DNA of 64,000 nucleotides from JAAYLC01 sp964636665 (GTDB lineage: Bacteria > Bacteroidota > Bacteroidia > Flavobacteriales > Flavobacteriaceae): NCBI GenBank assembly GCA_964636665.1, contig CAZWVT010000005.1, positions 8,404 to 72,403 of the forward strand, written 5' to 3'. Position numbers and translations under genes: made by a program. This document shows positions 35,000 through 44,717 of this stretch, one piece after another. Each line of letters begins with the position of its first letter. The first letter of the stretch is position 1. The notes under the pieces are model-generated. The model saw only the letters and a program-made list of their open reading frames with translations. It searched no databases and was not told the DNA's origin.

Positions 35000-37900
35000 T
35001 TAAAGATTGTACATCCTCCTGAATCACATCAGGAACTTTATTTATTTTATCCTGTAACCATTGGAAGAAAATATAGAGAATCGGGATTACAAACACCCCG
35101 AAAACAGTTCCAATTAAAAGACCTCCCACCGCACCGGTTCCAATAGCGTTATTTCCTCTTGCCCCGATTCCTGTTGAAAACACCAAAGGTGAAAGACCGA
35201 TAATAAATGCAAAGGAAGTCATCAGAATCGGTCGCAGACGAACTTTTGCACCTTCGAATGCCGCTTTGGCACGGGTATATCCTGCGCGACGTCTTTGCAA
35301 TGCAAATTCCACAATTAAAATTGCATTTTTAGCCAAAAGTCCAATCAGCATAATCAAAGCAATTTGGAAAAACACGTTATTTTCAAGTCCTGAAACCTTG
35401 GTAACAAAATAAGCACCGAAGATGCCAATTGGAACCGAGAAAATTACCGAGAACGGAATCAGGAAACTTTCGTATTGTGCGGCAAGTAAAAAGTACACGA
35501 ATACAAGTACAAGAATTAAAATAAATACTGTTTGGTCTCCTGCTGAAATTTCCTCTCGTGTCAATCCGGAAAAGTCAATGGTAAAATCTTGTGACAATGC
35601 TGTTTGACTTACTTCCTGTACTGCCCGAATCGCATCTCCGGTAGAATATCCGGGAGCGGCGGCACCGTTGATTCTCGCTGAATTAAATAGGTTAAAACGC
35701 GTTACAGATTGCGGACCGTAAACTTTTTCAAGGGTAATAAATTGGGTAATCGGCGCCATTTCGTTTTGCGCATTTCTTACATAAATCCGATTTAAACTTT
35801 CCGTAGAAGCCCGATCTTCAGGAAGCGCTTGAACATACACGCGATATTGTTTACCGTATTTGGTAAAGTCGGCGGTATAGAGACTTCCGATATAGCCTTG
35901 CAAAGCATTGAGAATAGATGTTACACTCACACCCGCTTCTTTAGATTTTGCGATATCCACATTGATTTCATACTGGGGATAATCCGTATTAAAAGAAGTT
36001 TGTGCATACATAATTTCAGGTCGTGCTGACAATGCTTCAATATAATCTTGAGCAGCTTCGTCCATATCAATAAAACTTCCTCCTGAACGATCTAAAAGCT
36101 GAAGTTCAAAACCTGAAGAAACACCAAATCCCGGGACGCTGGGCGGTTGAAAGAAAAGTATATTGGCGTCAGGAACGGTTGATGCGGCAGCAAACAATTT
36201 TCCGATAATTGCTTCAACGGATTTTTCATCGTCTTTTCTGTCATCCCAATGGTCAAGTTTAATAAAACCGATTCCATAGTTGCTTCCGGCGCCGCTTATC
36301 ATACTGAATCCATTTACAAGAGAAACGTGGCGAATTCCCGGAATTTGCACGATTTTCTTGCGCATTTCCTGAGTAGTTGCAACCGTTCTGTCCAATGAAG
36401 CTCCTGCAGGCAATTCAAAATTTGCAAAAATCAACCCTCTGTCCTCGTCCGGGACAAAGCCTGTAGGTGTGGTATTCATTGCCCAAATAATACCGGCAGA
36501 ACATGCGGCAAGAAACACTACGGTAATCCATTTGTGTCTGTAAAAGAAACTCAATGAGCGAACATAGCGATTTGTCGCAGCTTCAAAAGCAACATTAAAT
36601 TTGGCAAAAAATCTTCCTATCCAACCTTTCTTTTTTACATTTTCATCATGTGATTTTAAAAACAAAGCACATAATGCCGGACTCAATGTCAAAGCATTTA
36701 CTGCCGAAATCAAAATAGCTACAATCAATGTAACTCCGAATTGTTCATAAAACACTCCGGTGGGACCTGTAATAAATGTTACCGGAACAAATACAGCTGC
36801 CATTACCAGCGTAATTGAAATAATGGCTCCTGTAATTTCCTCCATTGCTTTGTAAGTGGCTTGTTTGGGTGTCTTCCCTCCTTCTTCCAATTTGGCATGT
36901 ACCGCTTCTACTACAACAATGGCATCATCCACAACAATTCCAATTGCCAATACCAAGGCAAACAGTGTCAATAAGTTAATAGAATACCCGAATAAGTTGA
37001 GGAAAAAGAACGTTCCAATAATTGAAACCGGAACTGCAATTGCAGGAATTAGAGTAGAACGCAAATCTTGCAAAAAAACAAAGACAACCACAAAAACCAA
37101 TAAGAATGCTTCAATAAATGTAGCGATAACCTTATTTATAGATGCGTCCAAAAATTCGTTTGTATCCATATTCACATTATAACTCATGCCCTGAGGAAAA
37201 TCCTCTTGCAGTTCTTGCATTATAGAATGAATATTTCTGATAATTTCCTGAGCATTTGAACCCGGAGTTTGATAAATTCCCATACTCACACTCGGAAAAC
37301 CGTTCATAAATGACATTCCTCCATAGCTTTGAGCATCCATTTCAATATCCGCTATGTCTTTTAATCTTAAGAACTGTCCGTTTCCTAAAGCTCTGATGAC
37401 AATGTTTTCGTATTCTTCGGCTTCATTGTATCGCCCGCTATAAGTGAGTACGTATTCAAATGCTTGAGCGTCGTTTTGACCAAGAGAACCTGCCGCCGCT
37501 TCACGACTTTGTTCACGAATTGCTGTAGTTACATCAACAGGTTCCAAATTGTAAGCAGCTAGTTTTTCCGGTTTAATCCAGATTCTCATGGCATATTCCT
37601 TTGCACCAAAAACATTTACATCACCAACTCCTCTCACCCTTTTTATCTCGGGCAGCACATTGATATTTAAATAGTTCTGAATGTAAGTAGCGTCGTAATC
37701 TGGATTTTCAGAATAGACCGCAAGGAACATCAGGGCACTTGTTTGTTGTTTTTGAGTAATCACTCCGGTTTGGATGACTTCTTGTGGCAATAAGGGATTG
37801 GCACGTGCCACACGGTTTTGAACGTTTACCGCAGCAATATCGGGATCGACATCAGGTTCAAAAAACACACTGATGTTTGCACTTCCGTTATTACTCGCCG

Positions 37901-38141
37901 TAGAAGTAATATAGGTCATTCCTTCCACACCGTTTATCTGTTCTTCAATGGGAACGATAACACTTTCCAAAACGGTTTGCGCATTTGCTCCCGGAAAAGT
38001 AGCACGAACCTGAACCGTCGGTGGCGCAATGTCCGGGTATTGTGTTGTGGGCAAAGCGGAGATTCCCAAAACCCCCAATATTAAAATAATGATTGAAACT
38101 ACACTGGAAAGTACAGGACGATCTATAAATTTTTTTATCAT
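34974..38141 (-). CDS. RND efflux transporter permease (HAE1/AcrB family)
   Basis: A proton-driven trimeric multidrug exporter of the inner membrane. 1055 residues with the expected twelve helices and two large periplasmic loops. Starts MIKKFIDRPV, with the porter-domain TQYPDIAPPTVQV and the TM4 relay LVLAIGIVVDDAIVVVEAV, which contains the paired Asp residues of the proton pathway. The second half has GLLAKNAILIVEFA. Substrate range is not readable. It lies between adaptor (6 nt upstream) and channel (overlapping). Confidence 0.96.
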   Translation of the reverse strand: MIKKFIDRPVLSSVVSIIILILGVLGISALPTTQYPDIAPPTVQVRATFPGANAQTVLESVIVPIEEQINGVEGMTYITSTASNNGSANISVFFEPDVDPDIAAVNVQNRVARANPLLPQEVIQTGVITQKQQTSALMFLAVYSENPDYDATYIQNYLNINVLPEIKRVRGVGDVNVFGAKEYAMRIWIKPEKLAAYNLEPVDVTTAIREQSREAAAGSLGQNDAQAFEYVLTYSGRYNEAEEYENIVIRALGNGQFLRLKDIADIEMDAQSYGGMSFMNGFPSVSMGIYQTPGSNAQEIIRNIHSIMQELQEDFPQGMSYNVNMDTNEFLDASINKVIATFIEAFLLVFVVVFVFLQDLRSTLIPAIAVPVSIIGTFFFLNLFGYSINLLTLFALVLAIGIVVDDAIVVVEAVHAKLEEGGKTPKQATYKAMEEITGAIISITLVMAAVFVPVTFITGPTGVFYEQFGVTLIVAILISAVNALTLSPALCALFLKSHDENVKKKGWIGRFFAKFNVAFEAATNRYVRSLSFFYRHKWITVVFLAACSAGIIWAMNTTPTGFVPDEDRGLIFANFELPAGASLDRTVATTQEMRKKIVQIPGIRHVSLVNGFSMISGAGSNYGIGFIKLDHWDDRKDDEKSVEAIIGKLFAAASTVPDANILFFQPPSVPGFGVSSGFELQLLDRSGGSFIDMDEAAQDYIEALSARPEIMYAQTSFNTDYPQYEINVDIAKSKEAGVSVTSILNALQGYIGSLYTADFTKYGKQYRVYVQALPEDRASTESLNRIYVRNAQNEMAPITQFITLEKVYGPQSVTRFNLFNSARINGAAAPGYSTGDAIRAVQEVSQTALSQDFTIDFSGLTREEISAGDQTVFILILVLVFVYFLLAAQYESFLIPFSVIFSVPIGIFGAYFVTKVSGLENNVFFQIALIMLIGLLAKNAILIVEFALQRRRAGYTRAKAAFEGAKVRLRPILMTSFAFIIGLSPLVFSTGIGARGNNAIGTGAVGGLLIGTVFGVFVIPILYIFFQWLQDKINKVPDVIQEDVQSLNEGNNENS

Positions 38142-38147
38142 GATTTT

Positions 38148-39272
38148 TTATTTGAACGCGGGTTGTAATCCTCTTGCAATGCTGTCAAAAGCCACTTCCT
38201 GGGGGACGATTGGGGTATTGTTTCTCAATCTGGCAACACCTTGTGCTACGATTTTATCACCCACTTTAATACCTTCTTTTACAATATAAATATTATCTAC
38301 CCGTCCCGTGACATCAATTGTTTGAGAACGGGCTAAAGTATCTCCCACTACTTGATAAACATAAATGATTCCCTGTCTTTCATAAGTAGCAGCAACAGGA
38401 AGCAAAGTCGCATTTTCATAAACTGTAGGAATTTTAATTTCACCGCTATAACCACTAGATAAAATATGATTAGGATTGTCAAATACTGCACGAAATGAAA
38501 CACTTCCTGTGCTCGCATTCACCTGTGAGTTAATGGTTTCAATGGTTCCTTCAATAGGATATTCCATTCCATTTGCCAATAATAATTTTACTTTAGGCAA
38601 ATTCTTAATTTTTTCTTGTAAGGTTTCTCCTTCGCTATTTTTAATAAAATCCAGATATTCTCTTTCATTTAAAGAGAAAAATGCATAAATCTTACTGACG
38701 TCCGCAACTATTGTCAGCGGCTGGGTAGAAGTTGGGCTTACCAAAGAACCTTCACGGAAATTAATAGCACCGACATAACCGTCAACCGGACTTCGAATGG
38801 TAGAATAACCTATATTGGCCTCAATTGATTTATGAACACTTTTTGCCTGTTCCAATCGTGCTTTTGCGCTTTCTAACTGAACTTCACTAATGATGTTTTT
38901 TTCGACCAAAGGTTTTAGTTTATCGACCTCCACCTGTGCCGCATTTACATTCGCTTGCGCCGCAGCCGCATCCTGATTGAGAGATTCAGTTTCCAAACGG
39001 AACATCACTTGTCCACGTTTTACAGGCTGCCCTTCATCGACCATTACTTCGGTAATGTATCCTGAAGTTTTGGCACGAACTTCACTGTTGATAATTCCTT
39101 CCAGTTTGGTAGGGTATCTGTCATATCCGGTGATGTCTTTTGAAGGAATGGTAATAACGGGATAAGGTCTTGCCTGTGACATTTGTTGTTGATTAGGTTT
39201 ATCATTACAACTACTTAATAATGCTATTAACAGCACAGGCAGCACAAAATATATGAGCGATTGTCTTTTCAT
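38148..39272 (-). CDS. RND efflux periplasmic adaptor subunit (AcrA/MexA family)
   Basis: A membrane-fusion protein linking pump and channel. It is a lipoprotein with lipobox ALLSSC (C22). The lipoyl half-motifs VRAKTSGYITEVMVDEGQPV and IRSPVDGYVGAINFREGSLV flank an alpha-hairpin of about residues 95-150, followed by beta-barrel and membrane-proximal domains. I start at ATG 39272, because the frame opening at 39281 uses TTG. It lies 10 nt downstream of the regulator stop, inside the operon. Confidence 0.94.
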   Translation of the reverse strand: MKRQSLIYFVLPVLLIALLSSCNDKPNQQQMSQARPYPVITIPSKDITGYDRYPTKLEGIINSEVRAKTSGYITEVMVDEGQPVKRGQVMFRLETESLNQDAAAAQANVNAAQVEVDKLKPLVEKNIISEVQLESAKARLEQAKSVHKSIEANIGYSTIRSPVDGYVGAINFREGSLVSPTSTQPLTIVADVSKIYAFFSLNEREYLDFIKNSEGETLQEKIKNLPKVKLLLANGMEYPIEGTIETINSQVNASTGSVSFRAVFDNPNHILSSGYSGEIKIPTVYENATLLPVAATYERQGIIYVYQVVGDTLARSQTIDVTGRVDNIYIVKEGIKVGDKIVAQGVARLRNNTPIVPQEVAFDSIARGLQPAFK

Positions 39273-39282
39273 TTTAGGCAAT

Positions 39283-39774
39283 TTATTCTTGATTGTTTTT
39301 TGATATCATTTTTTGTTTTAATGTTTCCATTAATTCCGAGGCTTGTTTTAAATAAGTTAAATACATCTTGTGAAAATCTAAATCAAATTGTTCTTCAGAA
39401 TTCACAGGCAATTGACTGTTTACTTCTTTTTTGTAATCCATGATTTCCATGTGCAATTTTTTTTCATCTTTCCAACGTGCAATCATCTCTTCTATAGACT
39501 TCACTAAATCATTGGGGTTTAATACAAAATATTTTTTTCTGTCTCCAGATTTGGTATAATATGTTACTCTTTCTGCAACTTGAAGCGTGTTTAAATGTGT
39601 AGAAATAGTACTTTTACTCGCATTTAATTCGCAAACCAAAGAATCAAAAGTCGTTCCTTTCTTGCCTTGAAGAATTAATGTTGCAAGAATACGCGCTGCC
39701 AGCGGTGCTATCGATTCTTTATGCTCGATATAAACACCTAATTTCTCTACCAATCTTTCTTTTTTTGTAATCAC
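39283..39774 (-). CDS. MarR/GbsR-type winged-helix regulator of the efflux operon
   Basis: A 163-residue DNA-binding protein. A winged helix spans about residues 25-95 (ARILATLILQGKKGTTFDSL, then the recognition helix LNASKSTISTHLNTLQ and the wing VTYYTKSGDRKKYF). A C-terminal helical region follows, probably for dimerisation. I choose GTG 39774. The longest frame starts at a TTG (39804) that is the tail of the -7 element. It is first in an operon with adaptor, pump and channel, and its promoter carries a dyad, so autorepression with ligand release is likely. Confidence 0.87.
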   Translation of the reverse strand: MITKKERLVEKLGVYIEHKESIAPLAARILATLILQGKKGTTFDSLVCELNASKSTISTHLNTLQVAERVTYYTKSGDRKKYFVLNPNDLVKSIEEMIARWKDEKKLHMEIMDYKKEVNSQLPVNSEEQFDLDFHKMYLTYLKQASELMETLKQKMISKNNQE

Positions 39775-39801
39775 GTTGAACGAACTGAGGAAAATCGAGC
39801 G

Positions 39802-39837
39802 CAAATATACGATTGGTTCTGTACTAACCGAACACAG
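39802..39837 (-). promoter_or_regulatory. Efflux operon promoter with overlapping operator-like dyads
   Basis: On the minus strand TATATTTG (39809-39802) is a perfect -7, and TTCG (39832-39829) lies 19 nt upstream as a weaker -33. Within the spacer GGTT at 39815-39818 and AACC at 39826-39829 form a dyad with 7-nt centre. CTGT at 39819-39822 and ACAG at 39834-39837 form a second overlapping one. Protein bound here would block polymerase. Confidence 0.65.
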
Positions 39838-39929
39838 TTAATACAAAAAGATTGTTAATTATTTTTGTTGCAATGAGAGATGATTGTTTCTGATAAAAAA
39901 AAGTGTAGTAAGAATAAGTTTGGATATAA

Positions 39930-40448
39930 TTACTTTATTAGTTCGTCATAGAGCATTTTAAAAGCTTTATTTAAAGTTTTTTCTATCACTTCCGAACGAT
40001 TTTTACCGAAGTTAAACTTTTGAGCAACAACACCTTCAGGCGTTGCTATTCCTATACAAACTGTCCCGATTGAATCCTCGCCTTGTCCTTTGGAAGGACC
40101 TGCGATGCCAGTAGTGGAAATTGCATAATGGGCATCGAACACGCGACAGGCGCGTACCGCCATCATTTTAGCAACTTCCTCGCTTACGACATTGTATTTT
40201 TCGATAAATGGAGCTGGAATTCCCAGAAGTTTTGTTTTTAAACTGGTTTCATAGGCTACTACTCCTCCCTTAAAAGTGGAAGACGCATCAGGATACTGAG
40301 TGATTTCTGAGGCAATTCTGCCACCGGTACAACTTTCTGCAACACTCATAAATTGAGTTCTAGCCTGTAATAACTCTCCAATTTTCTGAACAATCTTAAT
40401 TCCTTTTAAAGTTGAATTTATATCAAATTTTTCACGTTCATTTCCCAT
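39930..40448 (-). CDS. pncC: CinA C-terminal domain protein (nicotinamide-nucleotide amidohydrolase)
   Basis: A stand-alone CinA amidase domain of 172 residues, deamidating NMN to NaMN in NAD recycling. Conserved VAESCTGGRIASEITQ, FKGGVVAYE and STTGIAGPSKGQGE are present, the last two lining the active site. It lacks the N-terminal MoCF-like domain of full-length CinA. Monocistronic or loosely linked with the FAH-family gene 116 nt upstream. Confidence 0.93.
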   Translation of the reverse strand: MGNEREKFDINSTLKGIKIVQKIGELLQARTQFMSVAESCTGGRIASEITQYPDASSTFKGGVVAYETSLKTKLLGIPAPFIEKYNVVSEEVAKMMAVRACRVFDAHYAISTTGIAGPSKGQGEDSIGTVCIGIATPEGVVAQKFNFGKNRSEVIEKTLNKAFKMLYDELIK

Positions 40449-40564
40449 TTTGTAGTATTGAATTCTGTGCGTAACTGTCGTATGAATTACAACGTCTCTT
40501 TTGAAAACTGTTATATCAATTCAAAAATACAAGATTACTGTTTTGTGAAATTATAATTTAGATT

Positions 40565-41176
40565 TTATTTCACTTTTACTTGAAAGAGTTCTTGTTCTCC
40601 GATAAAACCTTTTAGGATATCGTCTTCATTAACTTTTCCAACGCCCGCAGGTGTGCCGGTAAAGATAATATCACCCGTTTTTAATGTGAAATATTGTGAG
40701 ATATATTCAATAAGTTCATCAAAATGCCAGATCATATTTCCCGAATTTCCTTTTTGGACAACCGCTTCATTTTTCAATACTGAGAAATCGATGTTTTTTA
40801 AATCTTCAAAATCCGTTTTATTTACAAATCCGCCTACCAATGCTGAACCGTCAAAAGCTTTGGCTTTTTCCCAAGGCAATTTCTTTTCTTTCAATTGTTC
40901 TTGTAAATCACGGGCAGTAAAATCAATTCCCAGTCCGATGACATCGTAATATTTATGGGCAAATTTCCTGTCAATATATTTACCTACTTTTTTAATCTTA
41001 ATGAGTAATTCGACTTCGTAATGTATTTCGGTTGAAAATTCCGGAATGATAAATCCTTGACTCTGGTTTAACAGCGCCGTATCCGGTTTAAGGAAAATAA
41101 TCGGTTCCGAGGGTTTTTCATTTTCGAGTTCGCGTACGTGTTCTATATAATTGCGACCGACACAAATAATTTTCAT
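40565..41176 (-). CDS. Fumarylacetoacetate hydrolase family protein
   Basis: A 203-residue FAH-fold enzyme of the short single-domain type. The metal ligands appear as the two Glu in IHYEVELLIKI and the Asp in GLGIDFTARDLQ. The conserved Lys is in PWEKAKAFDGS, and TGTPAGVG closes the active site. Possible activities include oxaloacetate decarboxylation or acylpyruvate hydrolysis. It lies 19 nt downstream of the exonuclease gene, probably co-transcribed. Confidence 0.92.
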   Translation of the reverse strand: MKIICVGRNYIEHVRELENEKPSEPIIFLKPDTALLNQSQGFIIPEFSTEIHYEVELLIKIKKVGKYIDRKFAHKYYDVIGLGIDFTARDLQEQLKEKKLPWEKAKAFDGSALVGGFVNKTDFEDLKNIDFSVLKNEAVVQKGNSGNMIWHFDELIEYISQYFTLKTGDIIFTGTPAGVGKVNEDDILKGFIGEQELFQVKVK

Positions 41177-41195
41177 CTTAATTTACAGGGTGGTA

Positions 41196-41969
41196 TTATA
41201 ATTTGGTATTTAATTTTTGAAGTCTGATTCTAGTCAATACTTTCTTGGTATAAAGCGGAAAATCAGCATTTAAGAGCCACCCGAAATATCCCGGGTCTGT
41301 ATCCAGTACTTCGGAAACAGCTTTGCCTCTGTATTTACCAAAAGAAAATATTTCCAATCCATCTGAATTCAAAGAAATAAATCCGGCAAAATCTGCATGA
41401 TCTTTATGGGTGCTGAAATCTGCTAAAAATTGGATGTCATTTTGTAATTCAGGGTATTTATCCAATTGCGCCAACAAAACTTCATAAGTAGCTTTAGTAT
41501 CTGCCATAGCACTGTGGGCGTCTATTAACTCCTTGTCGCAATAAAAGCGGTAAGCAGCTTCCAAGGTTCGTTTTTCCATTTTATGAAAAATAGTTTGCAC
41601 ATCCACACTATGTGCTTTTTTTAAATCAAAATCGATTTCTGCCCGCAACAATTCCTCTGCCAACAAAGGAATGTCAAACCGATTGGAATTAAATCCTGCC
41701 AAATCGGAATCTTTCAATAACTCATATACACGAGGAGCTAATTCCTTAAATGTCGGTTCATTTACCACCATTTCATCAGTAATACCATGGATTTGAGAAA
41801 CATGTAGTGGAATCGGCATTTCAGGATTCACGCGCCAAGTGTGACTTTCTTTATTTCCATTTGGATACACTTTGAGAACAGCGATTTCAACAATTCGGTC
41901 TTTGGCTACATTGGTTCCTGTAGTTTCCAAATCAAAGAAACAAATGGGTTTATTTAATTTTAAATTCAT
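41196..41969 (-). CDS. DnaQ-like 3'-5' exonuclease (DEDDh family)
   Basis: A 257-residue exonuclease. Exo I is FFDLETTGTN with Asp and Glu, Exo II is in FNSNRFDIPLL, and Exo III is HSAMADT with the His and Asp of the DEDDh subtype. The C-terminal 70 residues form an extra domain with IFSFGKYRGKAVSEVL, seen in a Bacteroidetes group of PolC-like exonucleases. I use ATG 41969, eight codons inside the longest frame, because it gives the usual family start MNLKLNKPI. Role in proofreading or RNA/DNA turnover unknown. Confidence 0.9.
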   Translation of the reverse strand: MNLKLNKPICFFDLETTGTNVAKDRIVEIAVLKVYPNGNKESHTWRVNPEMPIPLHVSQIHGITDEMVVNEPTFKELAPRVYELLKDSDLAGFNSNRFDIPLLAEELLRAEIDFDLKKAHSVDVQTIFHKMEKRTLEAAYRFYCDKELIDAHSAMADTKATYEVLLAQLDKYPELQNDIQFLADFSTHKDHADFAGFISLNSDGLEIFSFGKYRGKAVSEVLDTDPGYFGWLLNADFPLYTKKVLTRIRLQKLNTKL

Positions 41970-42185
41970 TGGTTTTAAACTTTGGGGAATCAAAACATTA
42001 TCAGGTTTTTAATTCCGGCGGATTATTGGGGTACAAAGTTTCAATTAAATATTTACATGAATAGACAAAAACTAAAAAATGTGGATAGGAAGATACAAGA
42101 ATTAATAATTTTGATGTTTGATTTTCATCCTTTATTTCTTTCAAGCTTTTTTCGCAAAATCAATCCACAAAAACCACTAACCTGC

Positions 42186-42193
42186 TATATTTG
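42186..42193 (+). promoter_or_regulatory. -7 element of the K+/H+ antiporter promoter
   Basis: TATATTTG matches the consensus and lies 25 nt before the ATG at 42219. No clear -33 was seen at the expected distance. Confidence 0.5.
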
Positions 42194-42218
42194 CAATTAA
42201 TTAGATTTTCTTTTCCGT

Positions 42219-43700
42219 ATGGAAATATTTTTGCTTACCCTTTCTATCTTATTCTTCATCAGCATTTTGGCTCAAAAGGCAGGACATCGGTTTGGCGTAC
42301 CGGCTTTGTTGTTATTTTTGACTGTCGGGATGGTGTTTGGAACAGACGGCTTGGGGATAGCATTTGACAATATTGAAATTGCCCAAACAATCGGTTCGGT
42401 TGCACTCTGTATCATTCTTTTTTCGGGTGGTATGGACACTAAACTGGACGATATAAAACCCATTCTCCCCCAAGGTGTTATTTTGGCAACTGTCGGCGTG
42501 CTTCTTACTGCTTTATTTACGGGTCTTGCGGTTTGGTATATATTGGGCAAGACCATGGAGTCTGCTAGCGTTGGTTTTCTTACAGCTTTGTTGCTTGCCG
42601 CCACTATATCTTCTACTGATTCCGCTTCGGTATTTTCTATTCTGCGTTCCAAAGGATTGCATCTTAAAAACAACCTAAAACCCATGTTGGAATTAGAAAG
42701 CGGAAGCAACGATCCCATGGCATACGTTCTTACTATTACAATCATCAGCTTGTTGCAAATGGATACCGAGCCAAACTATTGGTTGGCTTTTGGAGATTTA
42801 TTACTACAACTCATCATCGGTGGTGCTGCCGGTTATTTATTGGGAAAACTCGCTGTCTACATCAATAATCATATTAAAATCGAAAATAAATCACTCTATC
42901 CCATTCTCGTATTTACTTTTTGTATTTTTATTTTTTCGATTACTTACTATCTCAAAGGGAACGGTTATTTAGCAGTTTATATCGGTGGAGTTGTCATTGG
43001 AAACTCGCGCTTTGTACATAAACGGTCTTCTTTGAATTTTTTTGACGGCATTGCTTGGATGAGTCAATTGGTTATGTTTCTTACTTTGGGACTTTTAATC
43101 AATCCTTCGGAATTAATTCCCATAATTATTCCCGGTCTAATCATCAGTTTTATTATGATTTTTGTCACGCGTCCCGTAAGTGTTTTTCTTTCGTTGTTAC
43201 CTTTTCCAAAAATGGGAATCAAAGATAAAGTTTTTATTTCATGGGTAGGATTACGCGGTGCTGTACCTATCATATTTGCAATTACAGTACTGGCAGCAGA
43301 CCTTCCACATTCACGATTAATTTTTAATATCGTATTCTTTTGCACACTGGTTTCACTGATAATCCAAGGAACTTCACTGCCTTTGGTTGCCAAGTGGCTC
43401 GGACTTGCCGAAGAACCCGACAGAGCAAACGAATTGCATGATTTTGATGTAGAATTTTCGGATGAAATCAAATCCGTAACCTCCGAAATTAAAGTTACCG
43501 TAAATGCATTGACAAACGGCGCCCATTTGATGGACTTGAAATTACCCGAAAAAACCATTGTAGTAATGGTCAAAAGAGACGGAAAATATTTTGTTCCCAA
43601 TGGAAAAACAATCTTACACCCTAGTGATATGTTATTGGTTATAACCGATGATTACGACGCTCTTCGAGAAACCTACCGCAGGTTGGGAATGCCCGATTAG
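42219..43700 (+). CDS. Potassium/proton antiporter (NhaP2/CvrA type)
   Basis: A 493-residue inner-membrane exchanger of the CPA1 family. About 12-13 helices precede a cytoplasmic C-terminal TrkA-C (RCK_C) domain from about residue 405 (LKLPEKTIVVMVKRDGKYF). The ion-binding region has SSTDSASVFSIL and ESGSNDPMAY, with the conserved Asp pair replaced by the ND form typical of electroneutral CPA1. In Gram-negatives NhaP2 exports K+ in exchange for H+. Single gene. Confidence 0.93.
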   Translation: MEIFLLTLSILFFISILAQKAGHRFGVPALLLFLTVGMVFGTDGLGIAFDNIEIAQTIGSVALCIILFSGGMDTKLDDIKPILPQGVILATVGVLLTALFTGLAVWYILGKTMESASVGFLTALLLAATISSTDSASVFSILRSKGLHLKNNLKPMLELESGSNDPMAYVLTITIISLLQMDTEPNYWLAFGDLLLQLIIGGAAGYLLGKLAVYINNHIKIENKSLYPILVFTFCIFIFSITYYLKGNGYLAVYIGGVVIGNSRFVHKRSSLNFFDGIAWMSQLVMFLTLGLLINPSELIPIIIPGLIISFIMIFVTRPVSVFLSLLPFPKMGIKDKVFISWVGLRGAVPIIFAITVLAADLPHSRLIFNIVFFCTLVSLIIQGTSLPLVAKWLGLAEEPDRANELHDFDVEFSDEIKSVTSEIKVTVNALTNGAHLMDLKLPEKTIVVMVKRDGKYFVPNGKTILHPSDMLLVITDDYDALRETYRRLGMPD

Positions 43701-43805
43701 TTATATTTTTGTTACCCTTTTAAAAACTTTTATTGACATTTCCGGTTTTTTGAATTTTCAATCCCGTTGATTTATGTGTATTTTAGCCTCGCTAAATTAT
43801 CTTTT

Positions 43806-44687
43806 ATGAAAGCATATATTTTTCCCGGGCAAGGAGCTCAATTTTCTGGAATGGGACTGGATTTGTATGAATCCTCTCCCGCCGCAAAAGATTTGTTTCA
43901 TCAAGCAAATGACATTTTAGGTTTTGAAATCTCAAAAATCATGTTCAATGGCAGTGCCGATGAACTTAAAGAAACAAAAGTAACCCAACCGGCTGTTTTT
44001 ATACATTCTACTGTATTGGCGACCGTTTTAGGCAATAATTTCCAACCCGATATGGTTGCCGGACACTCTTTAGGTGAATTTTCTGCACTTGTTGCCAACC
44101 GAACTTTAAAATTTAAAGACGGTTTAAAATTGGTTTACCAACGTGCACTTGCTATGCAAAAAGCGTGTGAAATCAAACCTTCAACAATGGCTGCGGTTTT
44201 AGGACTGGAAGATGAAACAGTAGAAAAAATATGTTCGGAAACTCCCGGAATTGTAGTTGCTGCAAATTATAATTGTCCGGGGCAGCTCGTAATTTCCGGA
44301 GAAGTGGAAGCCGTGGAAAAAGCCTGCGAAAAAATGAAAGAAGCCGGGGCAAAGCGTGCTCTGATGCTGCCTGTAGGCGGTGCTTTTCACAGTCCGTTGA
44401 TGGAGCCTGCACGAGAAGAACTCGCTACTGCTATTGAAAATACGACATTTAATAATCCGATTTGCCCCATTTATCAAAATGTATCGACCAAAGCCGTAAA
44501 TTCTCCTGCCGAGATTCAAAAAAATCTAATCGCACAATTGACTGCTCCGGTAAAGTGGACACAGAGCATACAACAAATGATAAAAGACGGTGCTACTGAA
44601 TTTATCGAAGTCGGCCCCGGAAATGTTTTGCAAGGGTTAGTTAAAAAAATCGACCGTTCTGCAATGGCTTCAAAAGCGAATTTGTAA
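43806..44687 (+). CDS. fabD: Malonyl-CoA:ACP transacylase
   Basis: It loads malonyl groups onto acyl carrier protein for fatty-acid synthesis. It opens with FPGQGAQ. The nucleophile Ser is in GHSLGE (S88), the catalytic His in GGAFHSPLM, and GPGNVLQGL near the end. I start at ATG 43806 (293 residues, standard length) rather than the TTG at 43767. A -7-like TATTTTAG lies at 43779-43786. It is not within a fab cluster here. Terminator follows. Confidence 0.96.
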   Translation: MKAYIFPGQGAQFSGMGLDLYESSPAAKDLFHQANDILGFEISKIMFNGSADELKETKVTQPAVFIHSTVLATVLGNNFQPDMVAGHSLGEFSALVANRTLKFKDGLKLVYQRALAMQKACEIKPSTMAAVLGLEDETVEKICSETPGIVVAANYNCPGQLVISGEVEAVEKACEKMKEAGAKRALMLPVGGAFHSPLMEPAREELATAIENTTFNNPICPIYQNVSTKAVNSPAEIQKNLIAQLTAPVKWTQSIQQMIKDGATEFIEVGPGNVLQGLVKKIDRSAMASKANL

Positions 44688-44717
44688 TTCCATTAGCTCA
44701 ATATCAAAAACTAAAAT

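Noticed and set aside
41982..42200. 72-codon forward frame upstream of the K+/H+ antiporter gene
   Set aside because: It overlaps the exonuclease gene start and the antiporter promoter, and is Phe/Lys-rich without family features.
42272..42745. 157-codon frame antisense to the K+/H+ antiporter gene (and a similar 178-codon frame at 43064-43600)
   Set aside because: Both are mirror frames of helix-coding DNA with no start signals or family resemblance.
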